Assembly (NCBI GenBank): GCA_973895155.1
Contig: OZ316891.1
Span: forward strand, 15,748,001 to 15,812,000
Length of the DNA stretch: 64,000 bases
DNA from: Marsupella aquatica
Taxonomy: Eukaryota > Marchantiophyta
Direction of reading: 5' to 3'
Shown here: piece after piece, positions 20,370-30,795 of the stretch
Layout: every line of letters starts with the position of its first letter
How positions within the stretch are numbered: position 1 is the first letter of the stretch
Notes under the pieces: model-generated
What the model saw: only the letters and a program-made list of their open reading frames with translations
Database searches by the model: none
Told to the model about the DNA's origin: nothing
Program-made: the position numbers and the translations under genes

Positions 20370-20457
20370 ACGACCACTTATATTTGTAAGTGAAGATCCA
20401 CCTCCCTACATGACACAGGGGTATAGGTTCAATCACTCCATATGAAATGTCGGGCAA

Positions 20458-20462
20458 TATAT
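20458..20462. repeat. Target duplication TATAT of X(ii), left
   Basis: TATAT immediately before TGTGGTGCG and again at 25175-25179 after the other end (GGCATCACA). The site is AT-rich, so chance is possible. Confidence 0.6.
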
Positions 20463-20735
20463 TGTGGTGCGTCCCATGGCTCCCTAAACCCAAGAAACCC
20501 CCCCAGCTCAAGCCGATTCCCGCAGGTTTCGCGCTTGGCGTGGCCGTTTCCGCGGCTTAGCGGCATGGGATGCTGCTAACTTCCTTCTACTACTACTATT
20601 AACATTTTACACACATATACTGGACAGATCCTTCATCGGGTCATGAGATACGTAGCCGGCTTAATCTAGGCCTTCCCTTGTCTTCCCCTCCATCTTGTTA
20701 GGTATGTTTGGATTCCGCCGCCGGAATGATCCCCA
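20463..20735 (-). repeat. X-family 3' terminal region, copy ii
   Basis: Closely matches 13195-13455 from TGTGGTGCGTCC to CCGGAATGATCCCCA. The remaining 3' part (20736-21587) holds no recognisable gene. Confidence 0.85.
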
Positions 20736-21587
20736 ATAGGCTTGGTTAAGCCGCTAAGACCTCTCTCAGCTTGACACATCCAACTCTCTCACTCCCTTGC
20801 TTACTTTCCTTCCTTCTGGTTGATGTGGGCACTCTTCACACAAGTTAATGCGACACACAAATAGCAAAATGACTCCTTCTGACTAAGTCATACCATGCAC
20901 TTGCCATACAAACAGTACATCTCATACACAAGCTCTACGAACTAAGCCGTGAGGCCAACTCTATTCAGCTCTTAGGCATGAGGAAACATGAATATACACA
21001 AGGTCACGGTATGACTAACCGAGAGCTTCTCTTACTACTTGATCCCAGCCCGGCTGGTGCAAACTAAAAACTTGCTAAAGAAGAGGCCCTGAGTTCCCCG
21101 CTGCCCAGGTATTTATCCTGGCAGTGGATCTGTCCAGAACTTCGCTGCGTAAGCTTAATCTATCCTACCTGTAATCTACCTACCTATAATCTACTTGCCC
21201 GGATCTACCTATGTACAGCAAGGCAAGAGCACATGTGTTGCTCCTACCAGTGGAACCGCAATCCCACTAAGCTAAGTGTCAGGGCCGCTCCTGGTCCTGA
21301 TCCTAATCCTAAACTTGGAGATCAGCGCCCGCCATGCCCACTCACGCCTCCTACCTCCACGTCCGCCCTTCCTAAAAGGAACGGCGCCCTTGCACCGTCA
21401 CGACACCGGTGGTGGATCCTCAATGGACGCCCCCACCCCAACGCTTCCTCCTCAGCCACTGTCGTAGGTTCGTTCTCTGACAGATTACCTGCCCTTGACT
21501 GAGTCAACTCTCCATCGGCCTGACTGGGTCTACCATCGGCATCGGCGTCGGCTCGGGAATCATTCTCGGCTATGGCCTCAGCCTCGG

Positions 21588-24573
21588 CTATGGTCTCCCC
21601 CCGGCCTGCTCAAGAGGCGGATCTGGGATACCGGCCTCATTACTGAGTAGTTCGGCTTGGGCCACGCCATCCCCACCTTTGGTGATAGCGGAATCTATTG
21701 CCGTGTTCATGCCGGAGGTTGGTGCTGGGTCTACCTCCTTGGTCACCACGGCCAGTGGAGTTGTATTACTCCTTGACCCTGAAGGTTTCCGCTTCTTCTT
21801 CTTCACTATCTCCACAGCCTGTTCCTTCCCTTTGCCGCCAACGTCCGGCACCGGGCCGTGTGTCACGGCTGGTCCTTCGGTAATTACCACCCCTGGTAAC
21901 TGGTTTGCCCCAACGGGAGATGGACCTGATGCAGCTAAGCATTTAAATACTGCGGCTTGTTTCTTCAGCCGTTCTGTTTGGTTGTCAGCCCGCCGCTGTA
22001 GGTTCTCCATTTTCCTCGTGATTTCCTCCAACTCCTCCTGGGTCTCATCCAGGTCCTTACGGCTCCTCCAGCTCGTTTTTGGCTTCCTCCAATTCCCTGT
22101 GGGCTTCCTCCAATTCCTTCTTGGTGGTAGCCCTCTCCTCCCGGGTTGCTCTCAACTCCTTGTCAAGCTCCGCTACGACCTCAGACTCCATGTTATTCAT
22201 CTTGGCATAAGTCTGGTCGAGCTGGGCGTCCTTCTCCCGCAGGTCGGCCTTGAAGCTGGCCGTCAGGGACGCAAGCTCCTGCTGTAGCGCAATAATCCCT
22301 TGATAGGATTTCCCTAACTCGGCCTCCTTCTGCTCAAGGACTCCGCGGATTTTCTTGAGCTCCCCCTTCAACGCCCATTCCTTTCTTTGAGTCTCCGCCG
22401 TGACCCGGTTGTTGACTGCTATATGGGCCTCCTCTGCGTTTCTCAGTTCCTTCTTCCATTTCTCCCTGTCCTTGATTGCGTCGGCCAATTCTCCCTGGGT
22501 CTGAGTCAGTTTATCCTTGATAATCTGATTATCTGCCTGCGTTGTGTCCAACTGCCCCTGCATGATGTTCAGCTCATGCCGCTTAATCCGCAGTTCATCT
22601 TGGGCTTTCTTGGCCGCCTTCAGGTCCTTGATTTCGGCTTCCCTTTCCCTAAGCCAACGGATGACCTCGTCCTTCTTTCTTCTTTCCAAGGCCACCGCTT
22701 CTTCTAATTGGTTCTTCTCCAACTGCTCCCTATGGAAAAAGGGTCCTACCTCCAACTCCTCCCCAAAGATGCCGAGCGCCAGTTCTCCACACATCTCCCC
22801 GTACTCCATGGCTCTGTCCTTAGCATAGGTGGAGGAAGTAGAAGTCATCAGCATCATCCACCGCGGCCTCTGCTCCCAAGCCGTCTTGCGGATCTCTTCA
22901 ATCGTGGCTAGAGGTTTGCTTCCTTTTTTGGCTAGCCGCTTGATGTCCTCCGGCCAATCTCCTCCTGGCAAATCCTTTTCTCTAGCCAGGGCTGCCTCCT
23001 CTGCCTGCCTGATTCGCTCCTGAAATTCCTGCGCCGTCTGTTTTATGCCGTCAAAGCTCGGGGGAGCAACATCTGGTGGGGGAGACTCAGGGCTACTCTA
23101 CTGGTTGGGGTCCCCTCGTACTACCCTTGGAAGTGTGGGGATAAACCGGCCACAGGCCCTTACTCCTGGAACATGATGGTCCGACCCATAGCCGGAGTTA
23201 TCATGGCTGCAGTCCTCCACTGCCTCCACTACTTCTTGGACTTCCGGCTTCTCCCTCTCTTCATCCGTAGGAGCTTCAGGCAATTCTGCCTCAGATTCAG
23301 AGCTTGAGACTCCCACGTACATTCGAACACCCGGCTTGGATTCTGGCTTGATTCTCTCCTTGTCTCCAGTAAAGGGGTTTTCCTTTGTAAGCCGGTGTAG
23401 GCCTACCTCTGGAGTAGTGTCCTGCATTGTTGTCGTTGCCGTTGTCATTGCCGATGCCAATCTCTTCTCTTTCTCCAGTAGTTTCAGCAGTTTCTGCATG
23501 CCTGGTTGCTGCATCGGCAAGTCTTCCTTCCTTGGCCTAAACACCTGCTCGATCGTCGGGCTAACAGGTGGTTGAGGCTTCTCTGCTACCGGCCTCAGTG
23601 CTGGGGCTTCCTCGGGTGCCCTTACCTGCAGGGGAAGTACTGGGGCAAAGGTCTGACCTCTGGCATACCGGCACAACAGCGGCATGTGATAGCCAAGCCG
23701 CGACACGCTCCCCATGCCGATTACCTGCTGCTCCTCCTTTAAGATCTTCTTCAATTGGTTGAGGAGGTACCCATTGTAGTCCCGGCTTGGGTCTGGCCTC
23801 TCTGCCAGATAGACCTGTGCCTTGCTGATCTCTGCCCTCGGCAAGTTACAATGCATGGTCACCCGCAAGAAGTCGATCATCTCTCCTATGTGTGGGTTGG
23901 TGCAGGTGTTCCGGAAGAAGCCATTCTTCGTTGATGGCCCGGGGAACGACCGGAACTCCTTGTCAGGCAAGGTCTTCCTAGTATCAACTTTGGTCTTATT
24001 GCCTATCGGCAAGCCAAACACTTCGGCAATCACCTTGGGAGTAAGATAGAAATCCTTCCCATATATCCTCGTGCAATTGGTCTCGGGTTCCCATGACCCC
24101 ACGAATTCTAATAGGTCTGAATCCGGCACCTCCGGCTTCAGCCATGGTAATCTTACAAAGGCCTCTAAGCTGGATCCGGCCATGAAGCCTTGGTACTTCT
24201 TGGTCTGCATGGCCGTAAAGCATGCATCCTCCTCCCGTGCAAAATGTAGTTGCACCTCCACCGGTAGGGTTGCCGCCCAGCCTTTCCAGGTGTCATCCCT
24301 GGTTGGAATGGCATTGATGGGATCGACCTCCTCCTCTTCGGCTTCTCCCTGCCTCCTGCTCTGCTGCTCGGCTGGCTTCCTTGGTGCCGCCGACCTTGTT
24401 CTTTTTGCCGGGGTGGCTTCATTGTTGACGGCTCCCTTCCTCTTCATCTCTGCTGCCGTGGAGGTTTCTCCTAGAACCATTGCCGGGGTCCACCCTTCCG
24501 TGCTACCCTTCAATTCCCAGTGTATCGTTGAAGTTCTTGATGGCCTCTCGAATGCCGATGATTCTGTCTTCAC
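21588..24573 (-). pseudogene. X(ii) ORF: plant-mobile-domain-like region plus long coiled coil
   Basis: Nearly 1,000 codons. 24573-22057 is one frame broken only by a TAG at 23100-23098; after about 22060 a frameshift moves it to the frame ending at 21588. N-terminal part: a basic region (PAKRTRSAAPRKP), then SDLLEFVGSWEPETNCTRIY and LTPKVIAEVFGLPIG. These resemble the W-x-PET-x-T-F and GLP signatures of the aminotransferase-like plant mobile domain found in several plant transposons; this is a motif match, not a proven one. Then comes a P- and E-rich linker. The C-terminal half (22800-21950) is a continuous heptad coiled coil rich in E, K, L and Q. The function is unknown. Confidence 0.65.
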
Positions 24574-25174
24574 AAAATAGAAGATCGTCGAGCTGATTGG
24601 AAGTAGGAGTCCACAAGAACTCGGCGTTGATGAGTTTGCCTCCTAAGAAAGCCGTCTTCTGCAGCTCCCACAATCGAGCGAGCTCCTGCCGTTCTCGAGC
24701 GGCCCTTTCTGATTCCTCGTCCTCGTAAGTCTTGATGTACTCAGTTGCCCGTTCGAACAGGCATCCCAGAAATGTGCCGCTTGATTGACGTTGCTCATAC
24801 CCTCCTTAGGTTGATCGTCGGTATCTACTCTCTCCCCGAGTGCTTGCCTAAGCAACTGACAGTAGTTGGCCTCCCGTAGTCGTCTGCCTAGTTCGTGCTC
24901 GCAAATGAGCCACCATCTCCTGCAAGCGCTCCTTACCCCTCTCCTCCTCCGGTCCTTCCTCCCGTTGATCCTTCCTAGCCGCCGATGCTTAACGCGCCCT
25001 AACCCTAATCAAGTTTTCACCCCCAGCGTCCTTACCTCCGGCCTCCGCCCGGGTTCCATGGTCGCCCCTAATTGTTTATATTTTCCTTGTTTTGTCCCTA
25101 TACTAAGGTGTTTCTAGGGTGCATTCCTGCTTTACCCACTTAACTGGCCGAGTGATTCCTGGCTAGGCATCACA
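24574..25174 (-). other. X(ii) 5' region
   Basis: Minus-strand 5' end of X(ii). An ATG-bearing short frame (24855-24643) and the stretch after TGTGATGCC at 25174 may be 5'UTR or a first exon. Nothing recognisable was seen. Confidence 0.4.
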
Positions 25175-25179
25175 TATAT
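25175..25179. repeat. Target duplication TATAT of X(ii), right
   Basis: Pairs with 20458-20462. Confidence 0.6.
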
Positions 25180-25445
25180 GCACAATCAATGTTATATACA
25201 GTGTACACCTGAAATTCAATGCAGGTCATTCAATTACCAATCAGAACTCATATAACTTACATGCTTGGAGGATTCAGATGCACCCTCTTGAGCCCGGGTG
25301 TTCACAATTTCAGCCCTCAACTCTTCTTTTGAAGGGCTTTGCCCCAATTGGGCTTTCTGCACATGCATGGCAAACACAAGTTATCATTATTATTCAGGGA
25401 ACGTACACTAAAAAACAAAGTGAACAGTACATAGTGTAGCATAAA

Positions 25446-26060
25446 TTACATAGCTAGGCCATTGATTCTTACCAAACGTTTTGTTGTCGGTGCAGTGCCG
25501 GTCCTTCTTGTCAGATTAGGGTTCTGAACACTCAACCTGGCCTCGGTCATCTGTGAACTCTTCTTTTTCGAAGCATCTGTTACAAAATAAGCTACTAACC
25601 TTGCCCACACTTTATCATCACAACTGGCTGGTGGAGGCATATCTGGCTTCTCCCCACCTTCATTCCAAGCCTTATGCATTCTCCACCTCTCTTGCTTGAT
25701 GATTTTACCTGCTGTACTCTCTAGGCAACCTATGTCCACGCCATCATCACTGTCCACATAATTCCATTTGCTAGCAACATTTTCACATACAGTCTTCCAA
25801 TCTTTTGGATGTTGTTTTTTAAAATTAATAACACTCACATCTAACCAACGCAATACTTCAACTTTCAAATCAGCATGCCATCGGTTCTTGTGAGGACACT
25901 CAGCATCCACCCATTGTCTCTCATTCAACTTTACGTTCCCTTTCTTTGTCACCTCCCCTCGTGCACTGCTCTCGATAGTACTCGGCATTGTATTGGCCAC
26001 CCCTTGATTCACCTTACCTGGGGTTCTGAAGCCACCTGGGAAAATACAATGCCATTCATG
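25446..26060 (-). CDS. CACTA-2 TnpA-like protein, Transposase_24 exon
   Basis: The minus strand reads RQWVDAECPHKNRWHADLKV, then EVLRWLDVSVINFKKQHPKD, ENVASKWNYVDSDDGVDI, GKIIKQERWRMHKAWNEG, and DDKVWARLVAYF with SSQMTEARLSVQNPN. These are the landmarks of Transposase_24 (Ptta/En/Spm plant transposase), including the late SxKNxxNR-like block. The domain binds the CACTA ends and is not the catalytic subunit. The same domain at 39.13-39.59 kb in CACTA-1 aligns throughout. The frame is open here, unlike in CACTA-1. Exon ends are approximate; GTAAGA follows KRLV. Confidence 0.8.
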   Translation of the reverse strand, partial: HEWHCIFPGGFRTPGKVNQGVANTMPSTIESSARGEVTKKGNVKLNERQWVDAECPHKNRWHADLKVEVLRWLDVSVINFKKQHPKDWKTVCENVASKWNYVDSDDGVDIGCLESTAGKIIKQERWRMHKAWNEGGEKPDMPPPASCDDKVWARLVAYFVTDASKKKSSQMTEARLSVQNPNLTRRTGTAPTTKRLVRINGLAM

Positions 26061-26074
26061 CTTGAGAACTACAT

Positions 26075-26090
26075 GGTAATGGTAATGGTA
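26075..26090. repeat. Isolated GGTAATGGTAATGGTA array flanked by ACAT
   Basis: The LINE-C tail hexamer with no LINE-C body. ACAT lies on both sides (26071-26074 and 26091-26094). Confidence 0.7.
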
Positions 26091-26509
26091 ACATACAGCA
26101 GAATGGATGACAGCAACATTCAATGCTTCACTTCAAGAAAAATTCTTCAAACATACATACCTGTAGCTCTGCCTGTAGATGCCTGTGCAGGGACTGCACT
26201 CTGGAATTGTTGCGACCCTGGACCACCTGTCCAGCCTAGTACAGGGGCCGAATGATGTCACTTTCTAGGTATATGTGTGCAAACAGATGTACTGAAAACT
26301 AAATACAAACTGTAGAAAAACAACTGAACATTCATCGACATATCTGGCCCCCTTCCGTGCTGCATCTGCATAGGGGCATTAGTGAATACTTGAGTCGATG
26401 GTTCGACTGTCCAACCTGCACACGTACATTTTCTATCATTATACATGTGCAGAATCCCCCCCACGTGAATGGACTCCAGATATAATGAGTTCTTCCATTG
26501 CTGACAAGA

Positions 26510-27128
26510 TCAGACATTACCTGCCCCTCTTCCAGCGTTTGTAGGTACTGTATTTTGATATCCCTGCCAATTACCTTCACCACCCTCCCAACCTTGTTCA
26601 TTCCACGACCCACCACCATCCTCCCAACCTGGTTCAACCCATGTCTGTCCTTGTGGACATTGGAATTGATCATTACCAACATTTGCCCAATCAGGTTGGG
26701 CAGAATCTGCATGCAATGGTAGGTGGACAGAATTTCATGTTGTCTGAATCCAATACATCCCAAACAATGTCAAAAATTGATATGTAGTTTGAAATTCAGG
26801 AGTGCCATGCCTTCACAAAGAACTGGCATATAGATATATACTCACATCCCCATGGTTGAGGTGGACGTCCATACCCACGAGACTGTGGGTTTGGACCTGC
26901 TCTGCCTCTACCACAGGCATAACCTAGAGCTTGCCCCCTGCCATAGTATTGGGCACCAGCCTGGGATCTACCACTACTACCACCTCGCCAACCTTGATCA
27001 GAGGTCAGCCCCTCCTGCTGGTATGGTGCATGCACAGGCTTTGAAGGCAAAACAGAATTGGCAGGATGCTGCATCACATCACCAACTACAATGTCAGGAA
27101 CTAAGCAAGGTTGTGTAGTACTGAACAT
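26510..27128 (-). CDS. CACTA-2 TnpA-like protein, Gly/Arg- and Trp-rich exons
   Basis: Two minus-strand exons of low-complexity protein. 27110-26850 encodes Gly/Arg/Tyr-rich sequence (GWRGGSSGRSQAGAQYYGRG, GRGRAGPNPQSRGYGRP). 26716-26510 encodes repeated WxxxGWE units (WVEPGWEDGGGSWNEQGWEG). The corresponding exons of CACTA-1 are 38.0-38.55 and 38.66-38.85 kb. Such regions are probably disordered and may mediate RNA or protein contacts. Exon borders are only estimated. Confidence 0.5.
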
Positions 27129-27184
27129 ATGAAACCTCTAAACAAGAGTTTTTAACTCAAAACCTTGTTGGGAAAACTACTTAC

Positions 27185-27457
27185 TTGTTTCTTTTGGGGC
27201 TGCTCTGCAATGTATTCATCTTCATAACCCCCATCCTCATCCATTTCCTCTAGAAAATACTCATCATCTGCATCTTCTTGTCTAGTGTCTGCACCCACCT
27301 GTGCAGCATCCATGTCATCTCCACATTCTGCCATTGTAGGTATGACCTTCTTGCTCAACCTGTCACTCCGACGCACAGGCCCAGAGATAGTGCTGGTCAC
27401 CCTTCTTGCGTACTCCTTTTGTTTCTTTGAAAATCCTGTGGCTTTGCGACATTCCAA
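27185..27457 (-). CDS. CACTA-2 TnpA-like protein, basic then acidic first recognisable exon
   Basis: The minus strand reads KKQKEYARRVTSTISGPVRR and SDRLSKK, then a strongly acidic stretch (DDEYFLEEMDEDGGYEDEY). A donor GTAAGT follows CAA at 27185. The SGPVRRSDRL motif recurs as SGPRRRNERL at 37.6 kb and DGPRRRSERL at 63.8 kb, identifying all three as copies of one gene. 27458-27930 shows no further coding. Confidence 0.65.
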
Positions 27458-27929
27458 TATGAGAATACAGTCACAATTTCAGTGCCACATTGAACTATTC
27501 ATGTCACACAAACTCAGCTTTAAGTTGGACATTTAAGTTGGACTTATATTGAACATGAAGCATGCATTGGTTGTCATATATGAAGGGGGCCGGGGAAACA
27601 TGAAGGTTTCTGGGGCATGGCAATAAGTAAACCCAACCTACATATGTGAGGTTGAAATTGGGTGATAATTAAGCACGCCTTTGGCACGACCAGAAGACGT
27701 CGATAGAAAAATTAGAGATTGACTACAAAAAGCATTAAGTTAGGTTAGCAAGCTTTGACAAATCCTTTTTGCAGTTGAATGGGGCTGGGGCGCGCTTCAT
27801 GGTGTCTAGATGGGGGCACGAATAATGATGGAATACTCAGTAATGGCATGGTTTAAAATGGTATGACCAAACTAGAATTAAATCTATGTGGAATGACATA
27901 TGGTGTATCCAAAATCATATGTATTGGGT

Positions 27930-28207
27930 TAGATCCCATACTTTAAGGTTGAAGGGCTCAAATGTTGTGCTCTCATAAGTTGTACTCTAATGTAGAGTCG
28001 CTTGTATGACTTCAACCTAATTGTCTTAACTGAGTTATAGTTACAACTTCCCTAAAAGTTGTAAACATGACTCCTCAAAACTTCACCAAAACTCAGTCAA
28101 GAAGGTGTGACTAACATGACACCAACAACCTTGGAGTCACTGTTTCATGAAGGTCTCGGACAAGTCACGTTCTTTGTGGTCTCAGAAAGGGTGGGTTTCT
28201 TCTAGTG
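27930..28207. repeat. CACTA-2 right terminal inverted repeat and subterminal repeats
   Basis: AGTCA/TGACT and related ATGACT motifs cluster (about 27994, 28006, 28068, 28108, 28134, 28162), and the zone ends in GGGTTTCTTCTAGTG. This end lies next to the 5' side of the TnpA-like gene and would also hold its promoter. Confidence 0.8.
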
Positions 28208-28210
28208 TTT

Positions 28211-30685
28211 GCCGCGTCTCTCTCCTCTGTAGTCTCCTGGCATGCCTCCTCCAGTTGCTGGATGTCGCTTGTCAGCTTATCCACCAATTGGGCCTGCTTC
28301 ATGGCTTTTCCTTGAAGCCGCGCCACCTTTGTCTTCAGGGTGTCAATCTCGGCTGTGTCTCGTTGAGACTGAGAGTCAGCTTCCTTCAGATCCTTTTGCC
28401 AAATGACGTCTTGTCCCTTCAAACTGTCAATCTTGGTCCAAAGCCGTGCAATCTTGGCGTCCTTTCCGAGCCCGGCCTACTCTGCTAAGGCTGCCCGGGC
28501 CCTGGCCTCGGCAACCTAATCCTCCGTGGCTGTTACCTGAGGCCGTAGTTGTTGGAGTTCAGTCTCTAGGGCCACCTCTTTGTCCTTTAGGTAGACAGAC
28601 TCAACCCAATACCGCTCTATTCTCTGCGCCGTCTTAGCTTGCGCATGTCCTGCCTTTACAGCCTCAACCAACTCCTGGTTGAAGAAGTAGGCCACCTTCC
28701 ATGCCATGTATTCCCCGGTATCCCGTGCAATTTGTTGAGAGAAATCTCCCAACAACCCGTTCAGAAATGTGCCCGGCGCAAAGAGTTCCGGATGGTCCAG
28801 ACTATGTCCATTTGGATTCAGGCACATGCAAACCCCAGCCCACGAGGGAGTAGGAGTGGAAACATCCAGCCCTTGAGGTAAGACGGTCGAAGGAGCTGGT
28901 TCCACTGGGCGGTTCTCCTACACAGCCGTGGAGGGTGGTGGGATCTCCTCGGCTACCGTAGTATCGGGTTTGGGTCTCGCCTCAGCCGGCCTGGCTTTGA
29001 TTGCGCTGACCCGGTTGATCGCATCCAAGGTCGTGATAACTGCACTGTGTCTACGGGTACGCTTGGCAGGGCAATAGCGATTGGTTGCGAGGCCGGGGAA
29101 GCAGGTCCTGTGGCTGCCAGGCTTCGGGCTGTGGTTGCCTCTCCTGAGCCGGGAATACCCACTTTGACGGGGTCAATTCCATCTCATTGCTACAGGGAAG
29201 GCTTCGACGGTCAAAATGGGCGTACCACTCGATGATGATCTTGATGTGGCTCGCGAAGTACGCCTTTCCGCCAAGTTATAAGGTCTTCCTTCTCCGCTCC
29301 ATCTCCTCATGGAACTTCTTGACAAAGAAGCATGCCCACCTCCTAGGCCAAAAGTTCTCTACTCGTATGACCTGGGCGACAAATATTTTGCCCCGTGGTT
29401 CCATGATGTGGAGGGCATACCACTGGAACTTCAGGCGTTCTACTACCTCCGGGATGAGGCACATCCTCATCAAGAATCCGTTGTCCACTTCTCCCTCGGT
29501 CGGGAAGCTAGAGGACTAGTATTTAGCTCCCTTGCCCCCAGGAGCCCGCGACTCTACCCAATTTATCCCCTCGGGTAGGCCAAAAATCATCTTCAAACGT
29601 GCCTCATTGAGACACATCACTCTCCTGTGTGCTCAGGTTTGTTGAGGGCCTCGTCAAAGTTCTGAATGAACTCCGTCATATCCTGCCCATAGTACCTGCT
29701 TCCATTCCAAGGGAGAGAGGCGAGGTGCTCAAACCCTTGGGTCTTCAAGTAGCATGCATGCTTGGGGTGGAGGATGTTCTTGTGAACATTCTCCCCCATG
29801 CGATGCATGGTCAGCTTGGCCACCGCAACCATGGCCAACGGCAACCCGGATACGGCTGCGGGTTCTTTTCCTCTTCCTTCCCCGGGACTGATTCCAGGGG
29901 TGACTTGAAGAGGGGAATAATTCTCCATCCTCCCTATTGGGCGGCGGTTGCGCTACCGCTGTGAGTATCGGTGCGAGGGCCGCTATAGTCACTGTGTTGT
30001 CCCCTTAGGCTTGTGGGAGTGGCGCCGGGTTGACTGGCGCATGCTGATTTGTACCCCAAGGCCATCGGTTCAGGGGAGGATGGGCCTCCTTGTCTTCAAA
30101 ACTAATGTTCACCGCATTCACCGTGGATCGTACTCGGAGAGGTGGTGCAATTGGTGGTGGAGATTGGCTTGGCTGAGGCCAAGACGGTGTTGGCGCGGAC
30201 TCGGATGGGTGGGCGCCAGTTGCAGCTGGGGGAGGCGCGATTAGATTCAGGAAGTCCCTGGGGAAGTTGAGTGACGTTAAGATAGGAGTCTCGCTTGTTC
30301 GGGCAGGGCTGAACTGACTATCTATGGAGGCTTGAACTTGGGCGGGGATATGGTCGTAGTGGTGCGACTGCAAGTCTATCGTGCCCGGGAGATGGTAATC
30401 CTTGTCTGGAAGCCAAAGAAGCGCTTCTCGGAACCCAACGTACTTCTCGTTGACAAAGAAGTACTTGCTGATTTTGTCAACTTGGCAAAGCTCACTTTGA
30501 AACGGGAGGTCAAAGTTGTCGTTATAGTGATTACGACTGGCTAAACGAATGGCTCTCTTGTAAGCTCGCTCGGTCTTGTATCGGCGCGGGTTGACTTTGG
30601 CTAAGGACTTGGCTAAGTGACTCCCTATGGATAGGAATTGCAGCCAAAATCGAAGGGCCAAACTGGACAATATCGTGACAAACAT
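28211..30685 (-). pseudogene. X(i) ORF: decayed coiled-coil protein
   Basis: Starts at the ATG at 30685, about 105 bp after a TATA box. The first 226 codons are open: YKTERAYKRAIRLASRNHYN, KYFFVNEKYVGFREALLWLP, then P-rich. Thereafter the protein is read through several frameshifts and stops: MTEFIQNFDEALNKPEH (29.65 kb), EVVERLKFQWYALHIMEPRG and FFVKKFHEEMERRRK (29.3-29.45 kb), YFFNQELVEAVKAGHAQAKT (28.7 kb), and a coiled coil (DIQQLEEACQETTEERDAA) reaching the CACTA-2 junction. The final coil continues at 15164. No enzymatic motif was recognised. It is related to the fragment at 31151-31735 and more distantly to X(ii). Confidence 0.6.
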
Positions 30686-30786
30686 CCATGAGTGGCAGTG
30701 GGCGACTAAGGAGGGACGGAGTGGCTGAGATTGAAGCTGGCGTGCGGAATATATGGAGTGTGGGTGTAATACAAGATAATGACCCT

Positions 30787-30795
30787 CCTTTTATA
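30787..30795 (-). promoter_or_regulatory. TATA box of X(i)
   Basis: TATAAAAGG on the minus strand, about 105 bp before the ATG at 30685. The position and the perfect match to the plant TATA consensus suggest a genuine RNA polymerase II promoter in the 5' region of X(i) (30796-31150). Confidence 0.65.

Larger units (their letters stand above)
20463..25174 (-). mobile_element. X(ii): second unclassified coiled-coil element, nested in CACTA-2
   Basis: About 4.7 kb with ends TGTGGTGCGTCCCATGG (20463) and, read inward from 25174, TGTGATGCCTAGCCAGG: imperfect inverted repeats of about 17 bp flanked by TATAT. Its 3' 270 bp match the X(i) terminus. The minus-strand coding region 24573-21588 encodes a plant-mobile-domain-like part followed by a very long coiled coil. 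There are no long direct repeats at the two ends, so it is not a standard LTR element. No transposase, RT or integrase motifs were found, so mobility must be supplied in trans or by an unrecognised protein. Confidence 0.6.
15168..28207 (-). mobile_element. CACTA-2: En/Spm-type transposon lacking a TnpD transposase
   Basis: Both ends are visible. The left end starts CACTAGAAGAATCC at 15168; the right end finishes TTTCTTCTAGTG at 28207. They form inverted repeats of about 13 bp, flanked by a 3-bp duplication TTT (15165-15167 and 28208-28210), which is diagnostic of CACTA elements. Subterminal zones are rich in TGACT/AGTCA. On the minus strand it encodes a multi-exon TnpA-like protein including a Transposase_24 domain. 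I find no transposase (TNP2, DUF4218, DUF4216), so it is probably non-autonomous. LINE-C copy 1 and X(ii) are inserted in it. Net length without them is about 4.8 kb. Confidence 0.9.

Noticed and set aside
22057-24580. Several plus-strand frames over the X(ii) gene (Ser-, Leu-rich)
   Set aside because: Antisense shadows of a coiled-coil coding strand.
20463-25174. Standard LTR retrotransposon
   Set aside because: It starts TG and ends CA and has a 5-bp flanking repeat, but there are no long direct repeats at the two ends, no primer-binding site that I can see, and no pol domains.
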